Shown: one piece after another, positions 32,550 to 44,687 of the stretch | Layout: the number at the start of each line of letters is the position of its first letter | How positions within the stretch are numbered: the stretch's first letter is position 1 | DNA from: Nocardia wallacei | Lineage (GTDB): Bacteria > Actinomycetota > Actinomycetes > Mycobacteriales > Mycobacteriaceae | DNA length: 64,000 bases | NCBI RefSeq assembly: GCF_014466955.1 | Contig: NZ_AP023396.1 | Span: forward strand, 1,054,001-1,118,000 | Reading direction: 5' to 3' | Translations under genes and position numbers: made by a program | Notes under the pieces: model-generated | Databases searched by the model: none | What the model was told of the DNA's origin: nothing | What the model saw: only the letters and a program-made list of their open reading frames with translations

Positions 32550-33527
32550 ATGAACGGCAACGATTGGCTCCTCGTGGAGACACTCGGTCCCGGGTTGGAG
32601 CCGACCGTCGTTGCCGAGGGCGGCCGGGCGCGGGAGTGGACCAGTGGGTCCAGGGCGCGGCGCCGGTTCGGGCCCGCGGCGGCCGAGCTGCTCGCCGAGC
32701 TGGTGCGACGCGCCCGCCGCGACGACGCCCCATCCGAGGTCCACGGCACCGCGGCGGGCGTGCGCGGGATCGCGGTGCCGATTCGCTGCGCGTTCGGCGC
32801 GGTGCACGGCGTGCAGGTCTGGATCGGCGCGAACGGGGATCGGCCGCCGCCGCGCCGCCCGGTCGCCGCGTGGGACTGGATGTCGGAAACCGAACTGGCA
32901 CACCATGGTCCGGGTCTGGAGGAACTGGTCTTCGCCCGGGCGACCGCGGCGGCGCGGTCGGTGCGGACACCGCCGGAGGTGTTCGGCCGGATGGTGCGCT
33001 TCGACGGCCGGACGGACTATCTGGCGGTGGTGGCGGGGACCGATCCGGCCGCGCGCTGGCAGGGCGAGGCCGATTTTCTCGGTGACGACGGGCGGGTGCG
33101 CGGCATCCGCATGGTGGTGCGCGTGCACCGGCTCGGCCGGCATGTCACGCGAGCGCTGGTCTACGACGTCACGGATCTGCGGCCGCCGCAACCCGCCGCG
33201 GACCTGGCGATGACGAGAGCCGTCGCGCGGGCGGCCGAGGTCGGCATCGCCTTCGTCGAATTGGAGATGGGCCTGGTCTACGAGTGGACCAACGAGCCAC
33301 CGGCCCCGCTGCACCGCTGGCTGACCGAGCGGCCGGTGCTGCATCCGGACGATCTCGAGGTCTACCGGGCGGCGTGCCGGGCGATTCTCGCCGGTGCGGA
33401 CATCCGTGAACTCATCGTGCGGGTGCGTTTCGCCGATACGGACTGGATCGAGGTGCGGGCGGAGTTGTCCCGGTTGGGTGATCAGCCCACGCACGGGCTG
33501 ATCCGGGTGGCGCCCAGGTCGGATTAG
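32550..33527 (+). CDS. PAS/GAF-like regulatory protein (DUF5593-type)
   Basis: ATG 32550 gives 325 residues. The N-terminal 110 are GAF-like (VRGIAVPIRCAFGAVHGVQVWIG); the rest are two PAS-like units that match the protein at 18615-19337 (VTRALVYDVTDLRPP; AFVELEMGLVYEW). There is no catalytic or DNA-binding domain, so it may be a sensor that works on a partner. The upstream GGDEF-EAL enzyme is an obvious candidate partner, an inference from position. Confidence 0.65.
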   Translation: MNGNDWLLVETLGPGLEPTVVAEGGRAREWTSGSRARRRFGPAAAELLAELVRRARRDDAPSEVHGTAAGVRGIAVPIRCAFGAVHGVQVWIGANGDRPPPRRPVAAWDWMSETELAHHGPGLEELVFARATAAARSVRTPPEVFGRMVRFDGRTDYLAVVAGTDPAARWQGEADFLGDDGRVRGIRMVVRVHRLGRHVTRALVYDVTDLRPPQPAADLAMTRAVARAAEVGIAFVELEMGLVYEWTNEPPAPLHRWLTERPVLHPDDLEVYRAACRAILAGADIRELIVRVRFADTDWIEVRAELSRLGDQPTHGLIRVAPRSD

Positions 33528-33759
33528 TACTGCAACGGCGCTCAGCACACCCCTCGTTGTCCGCGCAGGATCTCGGCCGGAGCCGAGGCGGTACGCGGAC
33601 GATCCCGCGGCGGATCCACCGTGTGGATTCCGGCTGAAAGCGCGCCGGAACGACGGGAGTGCCGTGGCAGTATCCGGCCGGCGGCGGGTTCTCCCATCCT
33701 TCTGCCCGGGTTCATCTTCCGTTGGCCTGCCCGGTTCGGGGCCCGGCGACGATCGGCGC

Positions 33760-34884
33760 GTGCGCATCGTGCAATTGGCCAACTTCTACGGGCCGCGTTC
33801 GGGCGGGCTGCGCACCGCCCTGCACCACCTGGGTGCGGGATACGTGGCCGCCGGGCACGAGGTGGTGCTGGTCGTGCCCGGCCCGCGGTGGGGTGAGGAG
33901 ACGCTCGGAACGGGCGTGCGGCGGATCACCGTTCCCGCCGTGGCGATTCCGTGGACCGGAGGCTACCGGGCCGCCGACCCGCGGCGGGTGGCCGACGTGC
34001 TGACCGGGCTGCGACCCGACGCGCTCGAGGTGTCGGACCGGTTGACGCTGCGCGGATTCGGGCGCTGGGCGCGGCGGCGTGATATCGCGGGCGTGATGAT
34101 CTCGCACGAGCGGCTGGACCGGTTGCTCGGTCAGGTGCTGCCCGGTCCGCTGGCGCGCCGCGCCGCCGACGCGGCCAACCGGCGTTCCGCCGAAGATTAC
34201 GACATCGTGGTCTGCACAACGGAATTCGCGCAGGCGGAGTTCGAGCGCATCGCCGTGCCGAACGTGGCCCTGGTGCCGCTGGGCGTGGACCTGGAGACGT
34301 TCAGTCCATCGCGGCACGACGGTGCGCTGCGGCGGCGGTTCGGCGCGCGGCACCTGCTGGTGCACTGCGGGCGGCTGTCGGTGGAGAAGCGGGTGGACCG
34401 CAGCATCGAGGCCGTCGACACACTGCGCCGGGAGGGCATGGACGCGCGACTGGTGGTGGCGGGCGACGGTCCGCGACGGGAGTCGTTGCAGCGGCGGGCC
34501 CGCGCGGTGGCGCCGCTGCCCGACGGGCGCCCGGCCGTGCATTTCACCGGGTTCATCGCCGACCGGAACCGGCTGGCCACGCTGCTCGCGAGTTCGGACG
34601 TGTCGCTGGCGCCGGGCCCGCACGAGACCTTCGGCCTGGCCGCGCTGGAGGCGCTGGCGGCGGGCACGCCCGTGGTCGCCAGCCGGTCCTCCGCGCTGGC
34701 CGACATCGTCACCGAGGACTGCGGCGCGGTGGCCGACGACGATCCCGCCTCCTTCGCGCAGGCGGTCACCGACGTGCTCGCGCTTCCGCCCGGCGATCGA
34801 CGCCGCGCCGCGCGCCACCGGGCCGAGCAGTTCACCTGGCCGGCCGCGGTGGCGGGGATGCTGGAGGTGCTCGGCGGCCGCTGA
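33760..34884 (+). CDS. GT4-type glycosyltransferase (GT-B fold)
   Basis: GTG 33760 starts the first Rossmann strand (VRIVQLANFYGPRSGGLRTALHHLG); the longer reading from 33664 adds a low-quality leader. The 374 residues show the glycine loop GPRSGG, LVHCGRLSVEKRVDRSIEA (nucleotide-sugar binding), LVVAGDGPRRESL and the closing PHETFGLAALEALAAGTPVVA with the E-x7-E pair. Acts in the cytoplasm, possibly on a mannosyl lipid or polysaccharide; resembles mannosyltransferases of mycolate actinomycetes, but the sugar and acceptor cannot be read from sequence. Confidence 0.85.
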   Translation: MRIVQLANFYGPRSGGLRTALHHLGAGYVAAGHEVVLVVPGPRWGEETLGTGVRRITVPAVAIPWTGGYRAADPRRVADVLTGLRPDALEVSDRLTLRGFGRWARRRDIAGVMISHERLDRLLGQVLPGPLARRAADAANRRSAEDYDIVVCTTEFAQAEFERIAVPNVALVPLGVDLETFSPSRHDGALRRRFGARHLLVHCGRLSVEKRVDRSIEAVDTLRREGMDARLVVAGDGPRRESLQRRARAVAPLPDGRPAVHFTGFIADRNRLATLLASSDVSLAPGPHETFGLAALEALAAGTPVVASRSSALADIVTEDCGAVADDDPASFAQAVTDVLALPPGDRRRAARHRAEQFTWPAAVAGMLEVLGGR

Positions 34885-35038
34885 CGGGCGCGCCCGGGAG
34901 CGGCGGCGCAACGGGGCGTCGAACCGGAAACGGGGGCAGCCCGTATGCTCTCGGCAGCACAGGAAAACGTCAGGCGCCGGGAACGGGGATCCCGCGGAGG
35001 GTTCGGCGCCGCCCCTACCGAGCATCCGAGGAAACCGC

Positions 35039-35893
35039 GTGCGCGATCGCTTGAAGTCCGTGAGTGGCAAGAAGACTCTGGTCACCGGCGCGGCCAGCGG
35101 GATCGGGCGGGCCACCGCGATCGCCGCGGCCCGGTCCGGCGCCGAACTGGTGCTGACCGATATCGATGCCACGGGGCTGGCCGGGACCGTCGAGGCGATC
35201 GGCCGCGAGGGCGGCAAGGTGTTGTTCTCACGTGCCCTCGACATCAGCGACTACGAAGCGGTCACCGCATTCGCCGACGCGGTGCACGCCGCGCACGGCG
35301 GCCTCGATGTGGTGATGAACGTCGCGGGCGTGTCGGCGTGGGGCACCGTGGAGAACCTCGAGCACCGGCACTGGCGGACCATGGTCGACGTCAATCTGAT
35401 GGGCCCGATCCATGTGATCGAGAACTTCGTCCCGCGGATGGTGCGCGACGGGCGCGGCGGCGCGTTGGTCAACGTGTCCTCGGCCGCGGGACTGCTGGCG
35501 TTCCCGTGGCACGCCGCCTACAGCGCCAGCAAGTTCGGGTTGCGCGGCGTGTCGGAGGTGCTGCGGTTCGACCTGGCGCGGCACGGCATCACCGTGCACC
35601 TGGTGGTGCCGGGCGCGGTGAACACACATCTGGTGCAGACGGTCGAGATCGCCGGGGTCGACCGCGACGATCCGCGAGTGCAGCGCTACGTCAAGCGATT
35701 CCAGCGCCACGCCACCCCGCCCGAGCGGGTGGCCACGCAGATCCTGCGCGGTATCGAGAAGAACCGCTTCATGATCCACACCTCGTTCGACGTCCGCTTC
35801 GGCTATTGGTGGGCGCGCAAGTTCGCGCTGCCCTACGAGTTCGCGATGCGCCGCGCCAACGACCTGTTCGACAGTTTCCTGAAGCGGGGTTAG
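35039..35893 (+). CDS. Short-chain dehydrogenase/reductase
   Basis: GTG 35039 gives 284 residues with TGAASGIG (cofactor loop), NVAG, SS in NVSSAAG and YSASK (Tyr and Lys active pair). The Asp in LTDIDATG after strand 2 suggests NAD(H) preference. A C-terminal extension of about 70 residues ([21 protein letters not shown]) is typical of membrane-associated actinobacterial SDRs. It converges on soxR with a 4-bp stop overlap. Substrate unknown. Confidence 0.88.
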   Translation: MRDRLKSVSGKKTLVTGAASGIGRATAIAAARSGAELVLTDIDATGLAGTVEAIGREGGKVLFSRALDISDYEAVTAFADAVHAAHGGLDVVMNVAGVSAWGTVENLEHRHWRTMVDVNLMGPIHVIENFVPRMVRDGRGGALVNVSSAAGLLAFPWHAAYSASKFGLRGVSEVLRFDLARHGITVHLVVPGAVNTHLVQTVEIAGVDRDDPRVQRYVKRFQRHATPPERVATQILRGIEKNRFMIHTSFDVRFGYWWARKFALPYEFAMRRANDLFDSFLKRG

Positions 35894-36423
35894 CAGGCGG
35901 CCGAGTCGGCTTCGGCTGTCTCGTAGGCGTTTTCGCAGCCCTCGCCGTCGGGGGACGCCTCGCAGTTGAGGTTGACGTCCAGGACGCGGGCGCCGGGGCC
36001 CTCGTCGCCGAGCTTGTCGTGGAAGTTGACGATGCGGCAGCTGGCGAGCGAGAGACAGCCGCAGCCGATGCAGCCGGTGAGGCTGTCGCGCAGGCGGGTC
36101 AGCTGCTCGATGCGCTGGTCGAGGTCGACTCGCCAGATGGTGGACAGCCGCTCCCAGTCCTTGCGGTTGGGGGTGCGGCCCTCGGGGAGGGTGCCCAGGG
36201 CCTTGCGGATCTCGCTGAGCGGGATGCCGACGCGCTGGGAGATGCGGATGAAGGCCACCCGGCGCAGCGTCTCGCGCGAGTATCGGCGCTGGTTACCGCT
36301 GGTGCGACGGCTGGTGATGAGGCCCTCGCGCTCGTAGAAGTGCAGCGCCGACACCGCGACCCCGCTGCGTTCGGACAATTGGCCCGGGGTGAGTTCCTTG
36401 GTGTTCCAGGTCGTCTGCTGCAT
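35890..36423 (-). CDS. soxR: SoxR-type redox-sensing MerR regulator
   Basis: ATG 36423 gives 177 residues; the longer frame adds an unrelated leader. The MerR winged helix-turn-helix is clear ([26 protein letters not shown]), a long dimer helix follows, and C-x2-C-x-C-x5-C ([12 protein letters not shown]) binds the 2Fe-2S cluster that senses redox-active compounds. In actinobacteria SoxR usually controls a few oxidoreductase or efflux genes. A near-perfect 22-bp inverted repeat overlaps its start codon, implying autoregulation. Confidence 0.93.
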   Translation of the reverse strand: MQQTTWNTKELTPGQLSERSGVAVSALHFYEREGLITSRRTSGNQRRYSRETLRRVAFIRISQRVGIPLSEIRKALGTLPEGRTPNRKDWERLSTIWRVDLDQRIEQLTRLRDSLTGCIGCGCLSLASCRIVNFHDKLGDEGPGARVLDVNLNCEASPDGEGCENAYETAEADSAAC

Positions 36424-36444
36424 ACCTGAACAATACTTCAGGTA
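36423..36444. promoter_or_regulatory. MerR/SoxR-type operator
   Basis: TACCTGAA-N6-TTCAGGTA is a perfect 8-bp inverted repeat directly before and overlapping the soxR start codon. Arm length and spacing fit a MerR-family operator. The mRNA may be leaderless, because no ribosome site is seen. Confidence 0.65.
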
Positions 36445-36593
36445 AAGGGCGCGGCGCGGCCGTTTGGAAGTAACTTGCGGCGTGTCGCCATCATTCCCCG
36501 TGTGCCGTCCGGGTCGCGCGGGCGGGTCGATCTCGGTGGCGCACACCCAGCGAATTCCGTGCCAAGGCGGCAGCGGATGACTACGGTCGGGTT

Positions 36594-37823
36594 ATGGAAA
36601 CAGAGGCTGTGCCGTCGGCGCGACCGTTTTCCGTGACAAGCGAGGTCGGGACGCTGCGCACGGTGCTGCTGCACCGGCCCGGCGCGGAACTGCGCCGGCT
36701 CACCCCGCGCAACAACGATCAGCTGCTGTTCGACGCCATCCCGTGGGTGGAGCGCGCCCAGCAGGAACACGACACCTTCGCCGGGCTGCTGGCCGGGCGC
36801 GGCGTCGAGGTGTTGCTGCTGCGGAACCTGCTGGTCGAGACGCTGGCGCGGAGCGGGCCCGGCCGCAGCATGGGCATCACGGCCGCGGTGGACGCGCGGC
36901 GTATCGGTTACGCGCTGGCCGAGGAACTGAAGTCGTACCTGTTCGGCGTGTCCGACGCCGAGGAGCTGGCGGCGGTGCTGATGTCGGGGATGACCTTCGA
37001 CGAGCTGCCGTTCGATCCGGGCACGTCGCTGGTGCGCCGCATGCATCACGGCACCGACTTCGTCATCGATCCGCTGCCGAATCTGTTGTTCACGCGCGAC
37101 TCCTCGTTCTGGGTGGGGCCGAAGGTGGCGATCACTTCCCTGGCCCTGCCCGCCCGCGCGCGCGAGACCTCGCTGACCGATCTGGTCTACGCCTTCCATC
37201 CGCGCTTTCTCGGCGTGCGGCGGGCCTACGAGTCGCACACCGCGCCGATGGAGGGCGGCGACGTGCTGCTGCTGGCGCCCGGTGTGGTGGCGATCGGGGT
37301 GGGCGAGCGCACCTCCCCGGCCGGCGCGGAAGCGTTGGCGCGCAGCCTGTTCGAGGACAATCTCGCGCACACCGTGCTGGTGGTGCCGATCGCGCAGAAC
37401 CGCGCGACCATGCACCTGGACACGGTCTGCACCATGGTCGACACCGACGCCGTCGTGATGTACCCGGCGGTGCAGGATTCGCTGTGCGCCTTCACCATCG
37501 GCAAACGCGACGACGGCACGGTGGAGATGCGCGGGCCGGACCCGTTTCTCCCCGCGGCGGCCGAGGCGATGGGCATTCCCAAACTCCGGGTCATCGACAC
37601 CGGCCTGGACGGCGTCACCGCCGAACGGGAACAGTGGGACGACGGGAACAACACGCTGGCCCTGGCGCCCGGCGTGGTCGTCGCCTACGAACGCAACGAG
37701 AACACCAACGCGCGGCTGGCGGACGCGGGTATCGAGGTGCTGACCATTCCCGGATCCGAACTCGGCTCCGGGCGAGGTGGTCCACGCTGCCTGTCCTGCC
37801 CGTTGGCGCGGGACGAAGTGTGA
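36594..37823 (+). CDS. arcA: Arginine deiminase
   Basis: Four hundred and nine residues with the full set of arginine-deiminase motifs: [11 protein letters not shown], the FxMEGGD-type TAPMEGGDV, the active [10 protein letters not shown] histidine region and the nucleophile C399 in GGPRCLSCP. It hydrolyses L-arginine to citrulline and ammonia in the cytoplasm; no carbamoyltransferase or carbamate kinase gene follows, so the downstream steps are elsewhere or absent. A small YtrA-type regulator gene starts 6 bp after its stop. Confidence 0.95.
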   Translation: METEAVPSARPFSVTSEVGTLRTVLLHRPGAELRRLTPRNNDQLLFDAIPWVERAQQEHDTFAGLLAGRGVEVLLLRNLLVETLARSGPGRSMGITAAVDARRIGYALAEELKSYLFGVSDAEELAAVLMSGMTFDELPFDPGTSLVRRMHHGTDFVIDPLPNLLFTRDSSFWVGPKVAITSLALPARARETSLTDLVYAFHPRFLGVRRAYESHTAPMEGGDVLLLAPGVVAIGVGERTSPAGAEALARSLFEDNLAHTVLVVPIAQNRATMHLDTVCTMVDTDAVVMYPAVQDSLCAFTIGKRDDGTVEMRGPDPFLPAAAEAMGIPKLRVIDTGLDGVTAEREQWDDGNNTLALAPGVVVAYERNENTNARLADAGIEVLTIPGSELGSGRGGPRCLSCPLARDEV

Positions 37824-37829
37824 GGCGCG

Positions 37830-38189
37830 ATGCTGGACATTCCGGTCGACCATCATTCGACGGTCCCCCCGTACGAGCAGTTACGGCAGGGCATCATCGC
37901 CCGGGTGCGGTCCGGTGAGCTGACGGCGGGGACCAAGATCCCCACCGTGCGCGCGCTGGCCGGACACCTCGGGCTCGCCCCGAACACCGTGGCGCGCGCG
38001 TATCGCGAACTGGAACAGGACGGCGTGCTCGAGACCCGCGGGCGGCTCGGCTCGTTCATCGCCTCGTCCGGCGATCCGACCCGGGATCTGGCCGGGCGGG
38101 CCGCCACCGAATACGTGGCGGTGATCCGGCGGCTGGGGCTCGATGACGAGGCGGCGGTGAGCTATGTGCGAGCCGCGTTGAGCGAGTAG
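37830..38189 (+). CDS. GntR-family (YtrA-type) transcription regulator
   Basis: One hundred and nineteen residues: an N-terminal winged helix (YEQLRQGIIARVRSGEL then GTKIPTVRALAGHLGLAPNTVARAYRELEQDGVLETRGRLGSFIA) and a short C-terminal helix for dimerisation, the size of YtrA-type regulators that usually repress ABC transporters. It is 6 bp downstream of arcA and probably co-transcribed, so may regulate that operon. The stop abuts the convergent pmt gene. Confidence 0.9.
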   Translation: MLDIPVDHHSTVPPYEQLRQGIIARVRSGELTAGTKIPTVRALAGHLGLAPNTVARAYRELEQDGVLETRGRLGSFIASSGDPTRDLAGRAATEYVAVIRRLGLDDEAAVSYVRAALSE

Positions 38190-39770
38190 CTATTTCCAGC
38201 TCGGCAGCCAGAGATGGTCGTGCCAGTTGCCGACCGTGATCGGCAGCGCGGTCAGGATCGGCCACAGCCAGATGAAGTTGGCCACCACCACACCGAGATA
38301 CAGGCACACCAGCAGCAGGCTCAGCCGCCGGTGTTCGGTCCAGCGCTCGAAGCGGTCGCCGACGCGTGCGAACGGCGCGGGGCCGAGGATGTCACCCAGC
38401 ACCAGGGCGATGCCCATGACCAGGAACGGCGCCATCGGCACGGCGTAGAAGTAGTACATCTGCCGGTCCAGGGTCGCGAACCAGGGCAGCAGGCCCGCGC
38501 CGTAGCCGACCAGGACGGTGGCGTAACGCCAGTCGCGGCGGGTGGCGGTGCGCCAGACGGCCCAGGCCAGCATGGGCAGCGACACCCACCACAGCGCCGG
38601 GGTGCCGATCAGCATGACCGCTTTCACGCACACCGACTGGCCGCAGCCGGTGACGCCGCTGTCGGCGTAGTAGTAGAGCATCGGCCGCAGACCCATCGGC
38701 CACGACCACGGCTTGGACTCCCAGGGGTGGTGATTGCCCGCCGAATTGGTCAGGCTCTCATGGAATTTCAGTGATTCGGCCTGGTTGTGCCACAGCGAGC
38801 GGAGCGCGTCCGGTATCCAGGACCAGGTGCCGCCCGCGCCGATGGCATTGCCGACCGAATAGCGGTCGTAGCCGTCCTCGCTGGCGAACCAGCCCCAGTA
38901 GGCGGCCAGGTAGACCAGCAGCGGCACCACCACCAGCGAGGCCAGGGCGGGGCCGATGTCGCGGACGGCGGTTCCGACCCACGGGCGCGCGACCTTGTAC
39001 GCGCGGCGGGCCGCGACGTCGAAACACACCGACATCAGACCGAACGCGGCGACGAAGTACATGCCCGACCACTTGGTGCCGCAGCTCAGCCCGAGCAGCA
39101 GGCCCGCGCCGAAGCGCCACCAGCGCACGCCCAGCCGGGGGCCGAAGGCGCTCAGCGCGATGCGTCCCTCGGCATCGGCTCGCGCCATGCGCTCGCGGAC
39201 CTGATCGCGGTCCACGATCAGGCAACCGAAGGCGGCGGTGACGAACAGGGCCTGGAAGATGTCGAGCATGCCGATGCGGGAGGAGACGAAGGTCAGGCCG
39301 TCGGCGATCAGCAGCAGTCCGGCGATGGCGCCGATCAGGGTGGAGCGGGTCATGCGCCGGGTGATCCGGATGACCAGCAGTACCAGCAGCGAGCCGAACA
39401 CCGCCGCCGAGAACCGCCAGCCCCAGCTGGTGTAGCCGAACAGCAGCTCGCCCAGCGCGATCATCTGCTTGCCCACCGGCGGATGTACCACCAGCCCGTA
39501 GGCCGGATTGTCCTCGACCCAGCCGCCGGTCACCAGCTGCCAGGCCTGCGGCGCGTAGTGCTTCTCATCGAAGACGGGGGTGCCGGCGTCGGTGGGATAG
39601 TTCAGGTTCAGGAAGCGGGTCACCACGGCGATCGCGGTGAGCACGAGCGTGACGACCCAGCCGCGCACCCGATCGGTCGGGCCGAAATCGGGAGTGGGGC
39701 GCAGCGGCGCCGGGCTGGACGAGGCCGAGCCCGCGCCGATCGCCGGACGCGCGTCGGTCAGCTGGGTCAC
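38190..39770 (-). CDS. pmt: Protein O-mannosyltransferase
   Basis: GTG 39770 begins VTQLTDARPAIG and gives 526 residues. The N-terminal loop after the first helix has the catalytic DE (VFDEKHYAPQAW) of the GT39 family; VVHPPVGK is the second loop motif; about 10-11 membrane helices follow. It transfers mannose from polyprenyl phosphate to Sec-exported proteins at the membrane. It follows rsmI and metG in the same direction with a 125-bp gap. Confidence 0.9.
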   Translation of the reverse strand: MTQLTDARPAIGAGSASSSPAPLRPTPDFGPTDRVRGWVVTLVLTAIAVVTRFLNLNYPTDAGTPVFDEKHYAPQAWQLVTGGWVEDNPAYGLVVHPPVGKQMIALGELLFGYTSWGWRFSAAVFGSLLVLLVIRITRRMTRSTLIGAIAGLLLIADGLTFVSSRIGMLDIFQALFVTAAFGCLIVDRDQVRERMARADAEGRIALSAFGPRLGVRWWRFGAGLLLGLSCGTKWSGMYFVAAFGLMSVCFDVAARRAYKVARPWVGTAVRDIGPALASLVVVPLLVYLAAYWGWFASEDGYDRYSVGNAIGAGGTWSWIPDALRSLWHNQAESLKFHESLTNSAGNHHPWESKPWSWPMGLRPMLYYYADSGVTGCGQSVCVKAVMLIGTPALWWVSLPMLAWAVWRTATRRDWRYATVLVGYGAGLLPWFATLDRQMYYFYAVPMAPFLVMGIALVLGDILGPAPFARVGDRFERWTEHRRLSLLLVCLYLGVVVANFIWLWPILTALPITVGNWHDHLWLPSWK

Positions 39771-39895
39771 GCGTCGATCGTATGCGGTGCACGTCCGCCC
39801 CCCTCGCAGCGGTGAGCCGAGGGCGGTTGGGTGGGAGTGTGGGTCGGGGGTGAGGGCGGTTGGGGAGGAGGGCCTACTGGGGCGAGGATGGTTGG

Positions 39896-40771
39896 TCAGG
39901 AGTGGAGGCGGGCGGCGAGGACGGCGTCGTAGAGTTCGCGGCGGGAGGTGTTCGTGGCCGAGGCGACCTGGGCGCAGGCGTCCTTCAGGCGTAGGCCGTC
40001 GGCGACCAGGTCCTCCACCTCGTCGACGAGGTCGGCCGGGTGTGCCGAAACCGATTGGGCCCCTTCGACAACCACCGTGATCTCGCCGCGGGCCCCGTCG
40101 ATCGCCCAGGTCGCCAGCTCGTCGAGGGAGCCGCGGACGACCTGCTCGTAGGTCTTGGTCAGCTCGCGGCAGACGGCGGCGCGGCGGGTGGGGCCGAGCA
40201 CCTCGACGGCATCGGCGAGACAGTCGGCCAGGCGGTGCGGCGCCTCGAAGAACACGACGGCCCGCGGCTCGGTCACCAACGTGCGCAGCCACTGCTTGCG
40301 CCGACCCGACTTACGCGGCGCGAAGCCGTCGAAGCAGAACCGCTCCATCGGCAATCCGGACAGCGCCAACGCCGTCGTCACCGCGGACGGACCTGGCAGG
40401 CAGGTCACCGGCAGCTCGCGTTCGACGCACGCCGCGACCATCCGATAGCCCGGATCGCTCACCGACGGCATACCCGCGTCGGTCACCAGCAGCACGGTGC
40501 TTCCGGCCTCGATCTCGGCCAGCAACTGGGGAATCCGGGCGGTCTCGACGTGATCGTAGAAACTCACCACCCGCCCGGCGATCTCCACTCCGAGCGCCTT
40601 GGCCAGCGCTCGCGTGCGCCGGGTGTCCTCGGCGGCGACCACCGTCGCGGTACCGAGCGCCTCGCGCAACCGCTGTGAGGCGTCCCCCGGGTCGCCCATC
40701 GGCGTCGCCGCCAGCACCAGGCGACCGGCCCGCCCACTCGTCGCACTCCCGTCCGGGGACTCCGCCGCCAT
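39896..40771 (-). CDS. rsmI: 16S rRNA 2'-O-ribose methyltransferase RsmI
   Basis: Two hundred and ninety-one residues from ATG 40771. The tetrapyrrole-methylase-like SAM fold is recognised by LVLAATPMGDPGDAS, AAEDTRRTRALA, VTDAGMPSVSDPGYR and LPGPSAVTTALALSG. RsmI modifies C1402 of 16S rRNA at the P site. It starts 11 bp after metG and is therefore in the same transcript, a usual actinobacterial arrangement. Confidence 0.93.
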   Translation of the reverse strand: MAAESPDGSATSGRAGRLVLAATPMGDPGDASQRLREALGTATVVAAEDTRRTRALAKALGVEIAGRVVSFYDHVETARIPQLLAEIEAGSTVLLVTDAGMPSVSDPGYRMVAACVERELPVTCLPGPSAVTTALALSGLPMERFCFDGFAPRKSGRRKQWLRTLVTEPRAVVFFEAPHRLADCLADAVEVLGPTRRAAVCRELTKTYEQVVRGSLDELATWAIDGARGEITVVVEGAQSVSAHPADLVDEVEDLVADGLRLKDACAQVASATNTSRRELYDAVLAARLHS

Positions 40772-40782
40772 GTCGTCGGCGG

Positions 40783-42327
40783 TCAGGACTTGGGCTCGAC
40801 GTACTTCGGGAAGACCGGTTCCGGCGGGGGCAGCGGCAATCCCGGTTCGATCGGGGTGGCCAGGTCGGCGAAGGTGCGGCCGGTCTGGGCCAGCTGGTCG
40901 AGAATGCGTCCGGCCGAACCCGGGATGACCGGCTGCACCAGGATCGACACGATGCGCAGCACCTCGAGGGTCACATACAGCACGGTGCCCTCGCGCGCGG
41001 TGTCGCCCGCCTTCGCCAGCGCCCACGGCTGCTGTGCGGAGAAGTACCGGTTCGTCTCGCCGAGCGTGAGCCAGATCGCCTCCAGCGCCAGATGCATCTG
41101 CTGCTGGTCGAATTCGGCGCGGGCGCGCTCCAGCAGGCCGTTCGCCCGGTCCAGCAGGGCGCGGTCGTCGTCGGTGAATTCGCCGGGAGTCGGTACGGCC
41201 GAAGCGAAGTCGCGCGCCACCATCTTCAGGCTGCGCTGCACCAGGTTGCCGTACTCGTTGGCCAGATCGGTGTTGATGCGGCCGACGATCGCCTCGTGGC
41301 TGTAGGAACCGTCCTGGCCGTAGGAGATCTCGCGCAGCAGGAAGAAGCGCACCGCGTCCAGACCGTAGGTCTCCACCAGCGCCGTCGGGTCGACCACATT
41401 GCCGACCGACTTGGACATCTTCTCGCCCTTGTTGGTCAGAAAGCCGTGCACGAAAACGCGTTTCGGCAACTCGACCCCGGCCGAGAGCAGGAACGCCGGC
41501 CAGTACACGGTGTGGAAACGGGTGATGTCCTTACCGATGATGTGCACGTCGGCGGGCCAGAAGCGTTGGAACGCAGTCGATTCGGTGTTCGGGAAGCCGA
41601 CGCCGGTGAGGTAGTTGGTGAGCGCGTCCACCCACACGTACATCACGTGATCGGAATGGTCCGGCACCGGCACCCCCCAGTCGAAGGTGGTGCGCGAGAT
41701 GGACAGATCGCGCAGCCCGGCCTTCACATAACTGACGATCTCGTTGCGGCGGGTGGCGGGCAGGATGAACTCGGGATGCCGCTCGTACAGGTCGAGCAGC
41801 GCGTCCTGGTACTTCGAGAGCCGGAAGAAGTAGTTCGACTCCTCGGTCCACTCCACCGGCGTGCCGGTCTCGGTGGCGACCCGGGTGCCGTCCGCGCGGA
41901 CGGTGGTCTCCTCCTCGGTGTAGAAGGCCTCGTCGCGCACCGAGTACCAGCCCGAGTAGGTGTCGAGGTAGATGTCGCCGTTGTCGCGCATCCGCTCCCA
42001 GATGGCGATGCTGGCGGCGACGTGGTCCTCGTCGGTGGTGCGGATGAACCGGTCGTAGGAGATGTCGAGGGCCTTGTCCAGCTGCTCGAACACGTCGGAG
42101 TTACGGGAGGCGTACTCCTGCACCGGGACGTTCGCGGCCCGCGCCGACTGCTGCACCTTCTGACCGTGTTCGTCGGTGCCGGTCATGAAGAACACGTCGT
42201 AGCCGTCGAGGCGCTTGAACCGCGCGAGGGCGTCGGCCGAGATGTACTCGTAGGCGTGGCCGATGTGCGGCGCACCGTTCGGGTAGGCGATGGCCGTGGT
42301 GATGTAGAAGGCGGGGCGTTCGCTCAT
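40783..42327 (-). CDS. metG: Methionyl-tRNA synthetase
   Basis: Five hundred and fourteen residues from ATG 42327, the short form without a C-terminal tRNA-binding domain. Class-I signature HIGH (21-24) and KMSKS (in [12 protein letters not shown]) are present, as is the metal-free connecting region usual in actinobacteria. First gene of the metG-rsmI-pmt unit, divergent from tatD with 52 bp between. Confidence 0.97.
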   Translation of the reverse strand: MSERPAFYITTAIAYPNGAPHIGHAYEYISADALARFKRLDGYDVFFMTGTDEHGQKVQQSARAANVPVQEYASRNSDVFEQLDKALDISYDRFIRTTDEDHVAASIAIWERMRDNGDIYLDTYSGWYSVRDEAFYTEEETTVRADGTRVATETGTPVEWTEESNYFFRLSKYQDALLDLYERHPEFILPATRRNEIVSYVKAGLRDLSISRTTFDWGVPVPDHSDHVMYVWVDALTNYLTGVGFPNTESTAFQRFWPADVHIIGKDITRFHTVYWPAFLLSAGVELPKRVFVHGFLTNKGEKMSKSVGNVVDPTALVETYGLDAVRFFLLREISYGQDGSYSHEAIVGRINTDLANEYGNLVQRSLKMVARDFASAVPTPGEFTDDDRALLDRANGLLERARAEFDQQQMHLALEAIWLTLGETNRYFSAQQPWALAKAGDTAREGTVLYVTLEVLRIVSILVQPVIPGSAGRILDQLAQTGRTFADLATPIEPGLPLPPPEPVFPKYVEPKS

Positions 42328-42379
42328 GATGTGACTACTGTAATCGGCGTGCCCGTGACCGTTCGCGCGAATATCCCCG

Positions 42380-43219
42380 GTGATCATGCCTAGCAAACGA
42401 CCCGCACCCGAACCGCCCGAACCGCTGTCCCCGCTGGTGGACGCGCACACCCATATGGACGCCTGCGGCGCCACCGACGCCGAATCGGTTGCGGCCCTGC
42501 TGGATCGCGCGGCGGCGGTCGGTGTCGGCCGGGTGGTCACCGTCGCCGACGACCTGGCCGCCGCGCGCTTCGCCGTGCGGGCGGCGCACTGGGACCAGCG
42601 CGTGTACGCGGCCGTCGCGCTGCACCCGACCCGCGCGAACGCGCTGGACGACGCGGCGCGGACGGAACTGGAGAAGCTGGCCGGCGACCCGCGCGTGGTC
42701 GCCGTCGGCGAGACCGGCCTGGACTACTACTGGCCCGGAAAACTCGACGGCTGCGCGACGGTCGAGGAGCAGGTCGAGGGCTTCCGCTGGCACATCGACC
42801 TCGCGAAACGCCTCGGCAAACCGCTGATGATCCACAACCGCGAGGCCGATCACGACCTGCTGGCCGTGCTGCTCGACGAGGGCGCGCCGGAGACGGTGAT
42901 CTTCCACTGCTTCTCCTCCGACACGAACATGGCGCTGGCCTGCGTCGCGGAGGGATATGTACTGAGCTTCTCCGGCACCGTGAGCTTCAAGAACGCGCAC
43001 GAACTGCGGGAGGCCGCCACGGTCGTGCCGGACGAGCAGATCCTGGTCGAGACCGACGCGCCGTTCCTGACCCCGCATCCGTTCCGCGGCGCGCCCAACG
43101 AGCCGTACTGCCTGCCCTACACCGTGCGGGCGCTGGCCGAGGCCCGTGACCAGGACCCGGTCGAACTCGCGAAGGTCACCACGGCCAACGCCATGCGGGT
43201 CTACGGGATGTACTTCTAG
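42380..43219 (+). CDS. tatD: TatD-family metal-dependent DNase
   Basis: Two hundred and seventy-nine residues (GTG 42380 or ATG 42386). The amidohydrolase metal ligands are visible: [11 protein letters not shown] in [12 protein letters not shown] in MIHNREAD, H in FHCFSSD, and D in [12 protein letters not shown]. TatD proteins are 3'-5' exonucleases used in DNA repair and quality control. Placement between metG and rpfB is the classic actinobacterial order. Confidence 0.95.
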   Translation: MIMPSKRPAPEPPEPLSPLVDAHTHMDACGATDAESVAALLDRAAAVGVGRVVTVADDLAAARFAVRAAHWDQRVYAAVALHPTRANALDDAARTELEKLAGDPRVVAVGETGLDYYWPGKLDGCATVEEQVEGFRWHIDLAKRLGKPLMIHNREADHDLLAVLLDEGAPETVIFHCFSSDTNMALACVAEGYVLSFSGTVSFKNAHELREAATVVPDEQILVETDAPFLTPHPFRGAPNEPYCLPYTVRALAEARDQDPVELAKVTTANAMRVYGMYF

Positions 43220-43352
43220 CGCTCCGCCGTATGCCCCGGACCAGGGGATGTATGCGTTCGAGGTGCGAACTGTGGGGCAGTTCACTACGATGACGCGGGT
43301 CGTTATCTACCTGCTCTCTCGATATCGACTCGTGATGTGGAAAACCCCTGTT

Positions 43353-44546
<1,194 letters not shown>

Positions 44547-44687
44547 GGGAGTGGGGGTGTGGGGTTTGTGGGTGTGAGCTGGGAGTGTGGGCACGAGGTG
44601 TGAGGTGGGGATGTGGGTGGGGGTAGGTTGAAAGTGATGCGTTATGGGGGTGATAGCTGTATTTTTGGCCTCCGCTTCGCTCCGGCG

